Shown: piece after piece, positions 7,014-13,457 of the stretch
How positions within the stretch are numbered: the stretch's first letter is position 1
Layout of the letters: every line of letters starts with the position of its first letter
Origin: an uncultured Fusobacterium sp.
GTDB taxonomy: Bacteria; Fusobacteriota; Fusobacteriia; Fusobacteriales; Fusobacteriaceae
DNA length: 14,041 nucleotides
Direction of reading: 5' to 3'
Assembly (NCBI GenBank): GCA_900543175.1
Contig: UQQO01000054.1
Location: forward strand, 1 to 14,041
Translations under genes and position numbers: made by a program
Notes under the pieces: generated by a model
The model's input: the letters and a program-made list of their open reading frames with translations, nothing else
Databases searched by the model: none
What the model was told of the DNA's origin: nothing

Positions 7014-7443
7014 TGATTTAGTTAGATTAATCAAAAAAATCTCATTAGAAGCTGTTGCAAATAATGAACCCATGGAAGTGATAATAGGAACTGTTACAAG
7101 TGTCAATCCTTTGAAAATAAAAGGAGATAATGCAATAGATTACTTAGAAGATGATATCATTCTAACTCATCTAGTTAGAGATTATGCTGTAGATATAACA
7201 GTTCAACACAGTACAGATAGTATTTTTGGTGGATGGGATACTAATCATGGGCATCCTAATGTTAGTCAAGCCCCTATTCCTATTGATCATAAACATGAAT
7301 ATAAAGGAAGAAAGAAAATAATCATACATCATAAGTTAGTTGAGGGTGAAAAAGTTATTTTATTAAAATTAACAGGAGGGCAAAGGTTTGTTGTTTTAGA
7401 TAGAATTGAAGATCCTGCTGATGTTAAAGGGGAGTGGATATAA
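7006..7443 (+). CDS. baseplate protein, DUF2577 family (XkdR-like)
   Basis: The 145-residue protein carries the DUF2577 pattern: short N-terminal helix (MYSDLVRLIKKISLEAVANN), then EVIIGTVTSVNPLKIK, then LEDDIILTHLVRDYAVDI, and a C-terminal GEKVILLKLTGGQRFVVLDRI. In contractile phages this small OB-fold-like protein sits between hub and wedge, probably near the central spike. The middle (residues ~75-110) is rich in histidine (TNHGHPN, PIDHKHEY, IIIHH), a possible metal site. It starts within the end of the hub gene behind AGGAGG, and its TAA overlaps the next ATG in a TAATG arrangement. Confidence 0.87.
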   Translation: MYSDLVRLIKKISLEAVANNEPMEVIIGTVTSVNPLKIKGDNAIDYLEDDIILTHLVRDYAVDITVQHSTDSIFGGWDTNHGHPNVSQAPIPIDHKHEYKGRKKIIIHHKLVEGEKVILLKLTGGQRFVVLDRIEDPADVKGEWI

Positions 7444-7856
7444 TGCTACCTGATAGAGATAATGATATTAGTACAGAATATGAATTTGTAGAAAGTTCAA
7501 CTAAAACTTATGCTATGCAACTTGATGGAGATAGAATAAGAGGGAAAACAGACGAGAGAAAGGCTATGGAACAAGCTATATATAAAATCTTATTAACAGA
7601 ACGATATCAATATCTTATATATAGTTGGAACTATGGAATTGAGTTAAAAGATCTATTTGGGAAGCCTATACCATATTGTTGTGTAGAACTTGAAAGAAGA
7701 ATAAAAGAAGCTCTTTTACAGGATACTAGAATAACTAATGTTTATAATTTTGAATTTGAAAATCCAAAGTTTGAAACTGTTTTAGTAAAATTTACTGCTG
7801 ATACAATTTTTGGAGAGATAGATATAATCAAGGAGGTGAAATTAAATAATGTTTGA
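7443..7856 (+). CDS. baseplate wedge protein, DUF2634 family (XkdS/gp25-like)
   Basis: I prefer ATG 7443, which overlaps the previous TAA by one base and sits 8 bases after GGGGAG. The in-frame GTG at 7434 lies within that site. The 137-residue product (MLPDRDNDISTEYEF, a KTYAMQLDGDRIRGKTDERKAM stretch, TERYQYLIYSWNYGIELKDLFG) is typical of DUF2634/gp25-like wedge proteins, which nucleate the sheath. The KAMEQAIYKILLTERYQY block corresponds to the EPR-like core in gp25 relatives, although the exact EPR triplet is replaced by TER. The gene is overlapped by baseplate J. Confidence 0.9.
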   Translation: MLPDRDNDISTEYEFVESSTKTYAMQLDGDRIRGKTDERKAMEQAIYKILLTERYQYLIYSWNYGIELKDLFGKPIPYCCVELERRIKEALLQDTRITNVYNFEFENPKFETVLVKFTADTIFGEIDIIKEVKLNNV

Positions 7857-8925
7857 GGAAAAAACTTTTGAAAATTTGATGGACGAAAAATTAAAAAATA
7901 TATCTTCTGATATAGATAAAAGAGAAGGATCTGTAGTATGGGATAGTTTAGCTCCAAATGCTTTAGAAACTGCCATGGTGTATCAAGAATTAAATGCTTA
8001 CTATAAAGAAACCTTTGGAAGTACTGCCAGTAGAATTTATTTAATAGAGAGATGTAGAGAAAGAGGGATTTTTCCTAAACCTGCAAGTGCTGGAGTTTAT
8101 AAAGGACAATTTGATATTGAAATACCTATAGGACAGAGATTTAGTTTAGATCTTTATAACTATAAAATTATAAAATTTGTACAAAAAAATAGTTTTTATG
8201 AGTATGAATTAGAATGTGAAACTTTAGGAACTGCTCCCAATTCTAACTTTGGTCAACTTATCCCTATTGGATATTTACCAGGATTAAAAGTAGCTAAATT
8301 AGTAGAGACATTAATTCCTGGAGAAGAGGAAGAAGAAACTGAAAGCTTAAGACAGAGATATCTTAATTCTTTCAACAGTCAAGCATTTGGTGGGAATATA
8401 AAAGACTATGAAGAAAAAACACTTTCTATATCTGGAGTAGGAGCTGTAAAAGTAACTCCTGTCTGGAATGGTGGTGGAACTGTAAAACTTACTATTTTAA
8501 ATTCAGAATTTGATGTGGCTAGTTCATCTTTAGTTGATAAAGTTCAACAAACTATAGATCCAACAAAAGATTATACTGGAAAAGGGATTGCTCCTATAGG
8601 GCACATAGTAACAGTTGAAACAGCATCAAAGGAAACTATTTATATTGCTACAGAGCTTACTCTTAGTGGAATAGAAATAGAAAATATAAAAGATGATATT
8701 GATAATAGTTTAAAACAATATTTTTTAGAATTAAGAAAACAATGGGCAAAATCTAATAATATAGTAATTAGAATATCTCAAATTGAAAGTAGAATTTTAG
8801 CAGTTAATCCCAATATTATAGATATAAAGGGGACTAAAATAAATGGCTATGAAAAGAACTTAGAGATAGCATCTAATGAAATACCTGTTTGGGGTGATGG
8901 ACATTATGTTGATGGAGAAGCCTAA
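7849..8925 (+). CDS. baseplate J-family wedge protein (XkdT-like)
   Basis: The 358-residue protein has the Baseplate_J architecture: N-terminal FENLMDEKLKNISSDIDKREGSVVWDSLAPNALETAMVY, then YLIERCRERGIFPKPASAGVY, a middle beta-rich domain with GTAPNSNFGQLIPIGYLPGL (residues ~125-145), and the conserved acidic EEEEETESLRQRYLNSFNSQAFGGNIKDYEEKTLSISGVGAVKV region. P2 gpJ and T4 gp6 are functional relatives; they form the wedge arms that hold fibres. A strong AAGGAGGTGAA lies upstream. The gene overlaps both neighbours by a few to tens of bases, consistent with one coupled baseplate operon. Confidence 0.94.
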   Translation: MFEEKTFENLMDEKLKNISSDIDKREGSVVWDSLAPNALETAMVYQELNAYYKETFGSTASRIYLIERCRERGIFPKPASAGVYKGQFDIEIPIGQRFSLDLYNYKIIKFVQKNSFYEYELECETLGTAPNSNFGQLIPIGYLPGLKVAKLVETLIPGEEEEETESLRQRYLNSFNSQAFGGNIKDYEEKTLSISGVGAVKVTPVWNGGGTVKLTILNSEFDVASSSLVDKVQQTIDPTKDYTGKGIAPIGHIVTVETASKETIYIATELTLSGIEIENIKDDIDNSLKQYFLELRKQWAKSNNIVIRISQIESRILAVNPNIIDIKGTKINGYEKNLEIASNEIPVWGDGHYVDGEA

Positions 8926-9538
8926 AAAGGTAAATTTAATCTCTTATTTACCTTTATTCATTCAAAATTATAGAGAGATAGAAGAGGTTATGAAGAGTGA
9001 AAATATTATTTTACAAGCTGAGTGGCAACACTTAAAACAAGCTTTTAAAAATAATTTTATTTTTCATACAGATATTTGTGGAATTTCATTATTTGAAAAG
9101 ATGATGAAAATATATCCTAAAGCTAAAGATACATTAAAAGATAGGCAGATTAAAGTATATGCTAAATGGAACGCCACAATTCCATATACTTGGAAGTGGT
9201 TAGTAGGATACTTAGATGCCTATTTTTTAGATACGCCAACTAAAGCAACTCCAGTCCTTTTTAATAATGAGTATAGATTAGATGTAAGCTTAACAACAGA
9301 AACATATTTTTCTAATAGAGAATATGAGCTTTATTATGAACTAAGAAAAATGATTCCAGCAAATCTTATTTTAAACTTAATAAATGTATTAAAAAAAATA
9401 GAAGGTAAATACTATTTTAGAAACGCTTTGATATACAGAATGAAGAAAAAAATAAGAGCTGATCCAATTAATACAGTTCCTACTGGTAAATATTGGGTAG
9501 GTTCTGGAATAATATATAAATTAAAGAAAGGGGTGTAA
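8906..9538 (+). CDS. baseplate protein, DUF2313 family (XkdU/YmfQ-like)
   Basis: The frame is open from 8876, but the first codons lie deep in baseplate J. In-frame ATGs at 8897, 8906 and 8912 are better. I choose 8906, about 9 bases after GGGGTG; 8912 (MEKPKKVNLISYLP) is equally possible. The ~210-residue product (VNLISYLPLFIQNYREIEEV, an AEWQHLKQAFKNNFIFHTDICGI stretch, GISLFEKMMKIYPKAKDTLKDRQIKVYAKWNATIPYTWKWL) matches DUF2313/gpI-like proteins that finish the baseplate and attach fibres. The gene ends two bases before the first fibre gene. Confidence 0.87.
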   Translation: MLMEKPKKVNLISYLPLFIQNYREIEEVMKSENIILQAEWQHLKQAFKNNFIFHTDICGISLFEKMMKIYPKAKDTLKDRQIKVYAKWNATIPYTWKWLVGYLDAYFLDTPTKATPVLFNNEYRLDVSLTTETYFSNREYELYYELRKMIPANLILNLINVLKKIEGKYYFRNALIYRMKKKIRADPINTVPTGKYWVGSGIIYKLKKGV

Positions 9539-9540
9539 AA

Positions 9541-10173
9541 ATGGCTTATAGAGGTTTAACAAAAGTAGGAGCAAACTATTTAGCTACTAGAATTGCAAAT
9601 AATCTACCTGTTGAATTTGTAAAAGTAGTTATAGGGAATGGAATTGTTCCTCAAGATAAAGATCCAGCAGATACTAATGATTTGTTTTCACCTAAACAAG
9701 AGGCTAAAATTCTAGCTAAATCACAGGTTGAAAATGCTGTAGATATAACTATTCAAGTTACTAATGAAAAAGTAGAAGATGGGTACTATTTAAAAGAGAT
9801 AGGGGTATTTGTTAATGATAATGGAGAAAATAAGCTTTATTGGTATTGTAATGAAGATAATGCTCAGTATATTCCTAGAAAAACAGATGTCCCTATAAAC
9901 TTTGAAATAGATATAAAGATGGAAGTTACTAATATAGACAGTCCTATTATAAACTGGGACGGAACAGGAACATGGATTACAAAAGAATACTTAGATAAAA
10001 TTGTAAAGGATTTAGAAACTGAACTAAATAAAATAGCAACTCCAACAGAACTAGGAAGAATCAAAGTTGGAAATAATTTAACTATTACAGAAGATGGAAT
10101 ATTAAATGGTTTAGTAGCTTCGCCAGAAAGTTTGCCACCTATTGTTGAGAAATATAAAGGGGCTGGTGCTTAA
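9541..10173 (+). CDS. tail-collar fibre protein (DUF3751-like N-terminus)
   Basis: This 210-residue protein starts MAYRGLTKVGANYLATRIAN and continues with FVKVVIGNGIVP...LFSPKQEAKILAKSQVENAVDITIQVTNE and YYLKEIGVFVNDNGENKLYWYC. This is the phage tail-collar fibre N-terminal family (DUF3751), which plugs a fibre into the baseplate. The second part (from residue ~140) has TWITKEYLDKIVKDLETELNKI and then an ATPTELGRIKVGNNLTITED repeat of the type seen in fibre shafts. It is short for a fibre and lacks an obvious receptor-binding head. It is therefore more likely an adaptor on which the downstream fibre proteins assemble. The stop overlaps the next ATG. Confidence 0.85.
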   Translation: MAYRGLTKVGANYLATRIANNLPVEFVKVVIGNGIVPQDKDPADTNDLFSPKQEAKILAKSQVENAVDITIQVTNEKVEDGYYLKEIGVFVNDNGENKLYWYCNEDNAQYIPRKTDVPINFEIDIKMEVTNIDSPIINWDGTGTWITKEYLDKIVKDLETELNKIATPTELGRIKVGNNLTITEDGILNGLVASPESLPPIVEKYKGAGA

Positions 10174-10727
10174 TGAAGGAGATGCTTGTAAGTTGGGATA
10201 TTTTAAGAAATGCTAATTTCTCCCCTATCTTTTTCTTACAAGGTGATTTTGGTATTGGAAATCTTAAAATAGTTTTAAGAAATGTTTGCAGAGATTTCCA
10301 AGGAAATATTAGAGCTGTATTTTGTAGCTCCAATTCCCCTACTGAACCTTATGTAGTAGAAAAAGAAGTAATAGGTGTAGGTGTTGATATTAAAATACCT
10401 GATGAAGTTTTACAAGGCTTTGGAAAAGTCTTTTGTAGATTAGTTTTAAGAAGTGAAGATAAGAGTAAAATACTTGGAAGTACCCAAGAAATATATTTTC
10501 ACGTAGTTGAGAAAAAAGACTGGGAATTTTTAGAGCCTTTTCTACCATCAGATGAGCAAAAATATGTTCAAGATGTAGTAGATGAACTATATGAGATTTT
10601 AAAGAACTCACATGAGGAGTTAAAAGAGTATGCAGAAGCTTTAAAACAAGAGTTAAATATGAAAGTAATGACCCTTGAGGAAGCTAAAAAAATAATTGAA
10701 AAATACAAAAATAAAGGAGAGATGTAA
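10173..10727 (+). CDS. BppU-like upper baseplate/fibre adaptor protein
   Basis: This is a 184-residue protein that overlaps the upstream stop in a TAATG. The first ~115 residues (SPIFFLQGDFGIGNLKIVLR, GNIRAVFCSSNSPTEPY, EVLQGFGKVFCRLVLRSEDK and ILGSTQEIYFHV) look like the N-terminal beta-barrel of BppU-type upper baseplate proteins. A charged helical segment follows (residues ~130-184). It ends MTLEEAKKIIEKYKNKGEM, a tail that recurs at the end of the next protein. Likely role: connecting the baseplate to receptor-binding fibres. Family assignment is from pattern recognition and position; I would not exclude an unrelated phage-specific fibre subunit. Confidence 0.6.
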   Translation: MKEMLVSWDILRNANFSPIFFLQGDFGIGNLKIVLRNVCRDFQGNIRAVFCSSNSPTEPYVVEKEVIGVGVDIKIPDEVLQGFGKVFCRLVLRSEDKSKILGSTQEIYFHVVEKKDWEFLEPFLPSDEQKYVQDVVDELYEILKNSHEELKEYAEALKQELNMKVMTLEEAKKIIEKYKNKGEM

Positions 10728-10728
10728 A

Positions 10729-11520
10729 ATGACATACGAAGAAATGATGATAAGAGCAATTGAAGCAGGAAAATTAATTGATGAAAAGGTTTATGATGAA
10801 ACAGTAAAGGTTATATTTGAAGAAATTAAAAGGAGAGCATTAGCAAGTCATACACACAATGCTGATTCTATTACTGATGGTTCAACTAAAAAAGTTCCTA
10901 CAATAGCAAAACAAACTGAATGGGATAAAAAAGTAACTACTGAGCAATTAAATGCAGCTGTAAATGCTTTTGCTAGTGGTTTAGCTTGGAAAGGTGTATT
11001 TGAAACTTTAGAAGCGTTAAAAGCTAAAATACCAACTCCTAAAGAGGGAGATTTTGTAATAGTTACTAAAGAACCTAGTTACCAAAATAAAAATACTTTA
11101 TTAATCTATGAGGGAGCTCCTACAAATGTGTGGCAAACTGTTGGAGAACTATTCATCCCTGGAAAAGCAACACAATCAGCAGATGGTTTAATGTCTAAAG
11201 AAGATAAAAAGAAATTAGATGGACTACAAAATTATACACACCCTGTAAATCACCCAGCTACTATGATTACTGAAGATGAAAACCATAAATTTGTAACAGC
11301 TACTGAAAAAACAAATATAGCAACAGCATTATCTACTGCGAATGCGGCAAAACAAGCAGCGGCGACAGCAGATGGTAAAGCAGTGGCAGCTCAAAATACT
11401 GCAAATACAGCAAAATCAACAGCAGATGATGCTTTAGCTAAAGCAAATGCACTTGAAGGAAAATTTGTATATTTAACAACAGAAGAAGCAAAAGAAATAA
11501 TTAATAAATATAAGGCATAG
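10729..11520 (+). CDS. tail fibre protein with coiled-coil shaft
   Basis: I start the gene at ATG 10729, just after the previous TAA and behind AAAGGAGAGATG. An open frame extends upstream to a TTG at 10696 inside the previous gene, but nothing supports it. The 263-residue product has an N-terminal helix with ALASHTHNADSITDG, then a mid-domain (residues ~75-140) with AWKGVFETLEALKAKIPTPK and NVWQTVGELFIPG. Fibre repeats follow: SADGLMSKEDKKKLDGL and YTHPVNHPATMITEDENHKFVT. Residues ~200-245 are an alanine-rich stretch (AKQAAATADGKAVAAQNTA) with a probable trimeric coiled coil. It ends LTTEEAKEIINKYKA. It is probably a shaft subunit of the receptor-binding apparatus. Confidence 0.82.
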   Translation: MTYEEMMIRAIEAGKLIDEKVYDETVKVIFEEIKRRALASHTHNADSITDGSTKKVPTIAKQTEWDKKVTTEQLNAAVNAFASGLAWKGVFETLEALKAKIPTPKEGDFVIVTKEPSYQNKNTLLIYEGAPTNVWQTVGELFIPGKATQSADGLMSKEDKKKLDGLQNYTHPVNHPATMITEDENHKFVTATEKTNIATALSTANAAKQAAATADGKAVAAQNTANTAKSTADDALAKANALEGKFVYLTTEEAKEIINKYKA

Positions 11521-11533
11521 GAGATGATATTCT

Positions 11534-12295
11534 ATGAATTTTCAAGCAAAATTAAAGCAAATAAGAGAGTTGGCAGGATTAGATGAAAATGTAAAATCAT
11601 TACTAGAGAAGATGACAGGAAAAGAATTAGTAAGTTATGAGGGCATTGATGCCCTTGTAGCTGCACTAATGGGATTTTATAATGCAGAACTAAAAAAGAA
11701 AGCTCCATCAAGTCATACACATGGCTGGGGAGATGTAACAGGTAAGCCTGGTTCTTTTCCACCAAGCTCTCATACACACGATGATAGATACTATACAGAG
11801 AGTGAAATTAATGAGAAATTTAAAAATTTCTGTCCAATTCCACTTGGGGGAGTGCTCATAATGTGGAATGAAACTAATCCTACAAGCTTGTATTTAGGAA
11901 CAACTTGGGAATTAATTTCGGCTGGTAAGTATGTAAAAACAGGAAGTACTGCACTTCAAACTGGTGGTAGCAACTCTATTACATTATCACAAGATAATCT
12001 ACCAAATACTAAAGTTAGTATAGATACTTTTTCAGTAACAGTTTCACCTCACTATCATAGTGAAGGACATGCATGCTGGGAAGATGACCCTAATGCCTTT
12101 GGTAAAGACTGGACAGGTGAGGCTGGATCTCTTCAATTCCGTGAAACTACAAAAACTTTAAGATATAGAACTTCTACAGCAGGAGGAGGCTCTACAAGTA
12201 CAGCAAGCCCTCAAACTTCAGCTTTAGGTAAAGGAACTGCTATTACTATACAGCCTGAATTTATTACTTTAAAGTTTTGGAAAAGAACTAGCTAG
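11534..12295 (+). CDS. phase-variable tail fibre / receptor-binding protein (expressed form)
   Basis: The 253-residue protein has a constant N-terminus (residues 1-94) with two copies of the SSHTH fibre motif (residues 59-63 and 78-82) and a DDRYYTESEINEKF stalk. A variable C-terminus starts at residues 95-101 (KFKNFCP). The variable domain has the YLGTTWE motif seen in many phage tail tips, a histidine-rich PHYHSEGHACW (residues 172-182, with an HxH metal-binding pattern as in other fibre tips), GGGSTSTASPQTSALGKG, and ends WKRTS. The crossover region at 11814-11836 is repeated, inverted, at 12738-12760, bounding an alternative 3' end on the other strand. The present orientation is the one expressed here. 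Start ATG 11534 lies about 10 bases after GGAG. Confidence 0.88.
   Translation: MNFQAKLKQIRELAGLDENVKSLLEKMTGKELVSYEGIDALVAALMGFYNAELKKKAPSSHTHGWGDVTGKPGSFPPSSHTHDDRYYTESEINEKFKNFCPIPLGGVLIMWNETNPTSLYLGTTWELISAGKYVKTGSTALQTGGSNSITLSQDNLPNTKVSIDTFSVTVSPHYHSEGHACWEDDPNAFGKDWTGEAGSLQFRETTKTLRYRTSTAGGGSTSTASPQTSALGKGTAITIQPEFITLKFWKRTS
11814..11836 (+). repeat. left inversion site of the fibre cassette
   Basis: This 23-bp sequence is repeated in inverted orientation at 12738-12760 with 21 of 23 bases identical. Its first 18 bases (11814-11831) are a perfect inverted repeat, AGAAATTT-AA-AAATTTCT: two 8-bp half-sites around a 2-bp centre. That is the architecture of serine-invertase crossover sites (Gin, Hin, Cin type). 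It codes for residues 95-101 of the fibre, so any swap stays in frame. Confidence 0.8.
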
Positions 12296-12299
12296 TTCT
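12284..12299. repeat. 16-bp palindrome at the shared 3' ends
   Basis: AGAACTAGCTAGTTCT is a perfect palindrome at the meeting point of the two fibre cassettes. Both genes end with the same codons, ACT AGC TAG, on opposite strands and overlap by 8 bases. The symmetric centre means either orientation keeps the same last residues (RTS) and stop codon. As RNA it could also form a short hairpin, but it has no loop, so a terminator role is unlikely. Confidence 0.8.
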
Positions 12300-12757
12300 C
12301 AACCATATGTGAGTTGTGTAATAACTAGGTGTTACATCAAAGCTCCATCCACTTCCTAAAGCAGAAGTGTTAGGACTAGCAGTTCCTGTAGAACCAGCAC
12401 TATTTATTCTAATATAGCTTTTTGTCCACCCAGCTTTTGCAGCACTACCTTCTGTTGCTAAAGTAGCTCTTCCTGATTCAGAGTTACCTCCGTAATCATT
12501 GTAAAGATCTATATTTGGTGGATTAAGAGTTAGCCCAAAACTATCAACTCTTAGTTTGACATTAGGCAAATGACCTTGTTGAATAGTCTTAGACATACTA
12601 CCACCAGTTTGTTTACTAGCTCCTCCACCTGTTGTTCCTAGAAGGAATCTTCCTTCTATTTTCTGCCATGTAGTTCCTAGATACTTAGTTGATGGATTGT
12701 TAGAGTTAGTAGTGATGTAAATGTCTCCCACTAAATATGGGCAGAAATTTTTAAATT
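12288..12757 (-). pseudogene. silent alternative tail fibre C-terminal cassette
   Basis: Read on the minus strand, this gives QFKNFCPYLVGDIYITTNSN, an STKYLGTTWQKIEGRF block, an SKQTGGSMSKTI stretch, LPNVKLRVDSFGLTLNPP, SAGSTGTASPNTSALGSG, and ends THIWLRTS. It aligns along its full length with the expressed fibre's variable domain (shared YLGTTW, QTGGS, LPN-K, DSF/DTF, TASPxTSALG and a closing RTS). The tip lacks the HYHSEGH motif and has NPPNIDLYNDYGGNSE instead. There is no start: upstream in frame a stop occurs three codons before QFKNF, and GTG 12731 is internal with no ribosome binding site. It is not decayed but incomplete, a stored module that becomes expressed only after inversion. 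Confidence 0.82.
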
Positions 12758-12760
12758 GCT
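12738..12760 (-). repeat. right inversion site of the fibre cassette
   Basis: Read on the minus strand, this matches the left site at 21 of 23 bases. The half-site pair is AGCAATTT and AAATTTCT around the same AA centre (7 of 8 symmetric). The identical central dinucleotide would allow productive strand exchange, and the reading frame on both sides is the same. Confidence 0.78.
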
Positions 12761-12866
12761 GACATTATTATAAAAAAGTAGTATCTTATCTACAGTCAAA
12801 TGCTTTAAAAGTTCCATATAATCAAAATTACGAGATTAAAAAATAATTTTTAGGAGGTTGAGTATT

Positions 12867-13280
12867 ATGAATAAAGCAAGTAATAGAACCAAAAATAATT
12901 TATATGGCGTACACCATAAACTTGTTATGCTTGTAGGATATGCACTTGCTATCTCTGAGCAAGATTTCTTCGTTAATGAAGGTCTTAGGACTGCTGAAAC
13001 ACAAAATAAATATTATAAGCAAGGGACTTCTCAAATTGATGGTTATAATAAAAGAGGTAAACATCAAGATGACTTATCTACAGAAGATATAGATAGTAGA
13101 GCAGTAGATGTATATTATGCAGGTTGGACTAATAAAGATAAGCCTAATGACCCCAGATGGGAAAAAATATATGAAGCATTTAGAATAGCTTCTAAAATGC
13201 TAAATGTAAAAATTGTATTTGGAAAGGACTGGAAGTCACTTGTAGATAGACCTCATATTGAATTAGCTAAGGGGGAATAA
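12867..13280 (+). CDS. endolysin, M15-family L-alanyl-D-glutamate-type peptidase
   Basis: I start at ATG 12867, 9 bases after TAGGAGG. The in-frame TTG at 12858 lies inside that site. The 137-residue enzyme probably cuts peptide cross-links of peptidoglycan at the end of infection. Motifs: VNEGLRTAETQNKYYKQGTS (residues ~36-55), KHQ with His66, SRAVDVYY with Asp81, and DWKSLVDRPHIEL with His130. His66, Asp81 and His130 are the expected zinc ligands of the VanY/Ply500-like fold, and Asp127 is a candidate catalytic acid. The stretch DDLSTEDID between HQ and SRAVD is longer than the usual HQxGxAVD spacing. There is no signal peptide or wall-binding domain, so it needs a holin. It follows the fibre inversion region and leads the lysis genes. 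Confidence 0.88.
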   Translation: MNKASNRTKNNLYGVHHKLVMLVGYALAISEQDFFVNEGLRTAETQNKYYKQGTSQIDGYNKRGKHQDDLSTEDIDSRAVDVYYAGWTNKDKPNDPRWEKIYEAFRIASKMLNVKIVFGKDWKSLVDRPHIELAKGE

Positions 13281-13283
13281 CTG

Positions 13284-13457
13284 ATGGCAGTAGTTTTAAA
13301 ATTTATAAAATATTTTGTTGGGAAATGGCTTGGAACATTAGCTATAGAAAAAATAGTAATTATTTTGTTAAAAGAGTTAGTTAAGAGAACTGATAGTAAA
13401 GTAGATGATGAGATCTTCAAAGCTATATTTGAAAAGACAACTGAGGGGGTACAATGA
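13284..13457 (+). CDS. small hydrophobic lysis-region protein (holin candidate)
   Basis: A 57-residue frame starts at ATG 13284, 8 bases after GGGGG and three bases past the endolysin stop. The product (MAVVLKFIKYFVGKWLGTLA, then an IEKIVIILLKELVKR stretch) is hydrophobic and basic in its first 36 residues and charged at the C-terminus (DSKVDDEIFKAIFEKTTEGVQ). It has room for one membrane or amphipathic helix. It is too short for a two- or three-segment holin but could be a pinholin-type or membrane-adjacent partner. I do not recognise a family. Its stop overlaps the next start (ATGA), so the two are probably co-translated. Confidence 0.6.
   Translation: MAVVLKFIKYFVGKWLGTLAIEKIVIILLKELVKRTDSKVDDEIFKAIFEKTTEGVQ

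Larger units (their letters stand above)
11814..12760. mobile_element. probable invertible DNA segment switching tail fibre 3' ends
   Basis: Two homologous fibre 3' cassettes (11817-12295 on + and 12288-12757 on -) lie tail to tail between matching inverted repeats. Inversion between the AA centres (11822-11823 and 12751-12752) would flip about 0.93 kb. It would join the constant 5' end to the other cassette in frame. This is the layout of the G and C segments of Mu and P1, which swap host range under a serine invertase. No recombinase is encoded in this window, so the enzyme must lie outside or in the host. Inversion itself is inferred. Confidence 0.78.

Noticed and set aside
7742..7957. Minus-strand open frame across the DUF2634/baseplate J junction
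   Set aside because: It is a low-complexity Phe/Ile-rich shadow of two well-supported overlapping genes.
9864..10759. Four minus-strand open frames under the collar fibre and BppU-like genes
   Set aside because: All are antisense to genes with strong starts and family matches; their products are hydrophobic shadows of AT-rich coding DNA.
11340..11460. Alanine-rich repeat in the fibre gene considered as a tandem DNA repeat
   Set aside because: The codons vary and there is no fixed repeat unit; it is a coiled-coil composition bias, not a nucleotide repeat.
11532..11777. Minus-strand open frame under the constant part of the switching fibre
   Set aside because: It is antisense to the SSHTH fibre region and lacks a start signal. 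It is unrelated to the genuine minus-strand cassette at 12288-12757.
12794..12822. Possible promoter for the lysis genes with TATAAT at 12817-12822
   Set aside because: The matching -35 position reads AGTCAA and there is no extended -10, so evidence is too thin in AT-rich DNA.
12740..12827. Minus-strand 28-codon frame starting MELLKHLTVDKILL across the right inversion site
   Set aside because: It has no ribosome binding site, is very short, and ends just inside the cassette; no family is recognisable.
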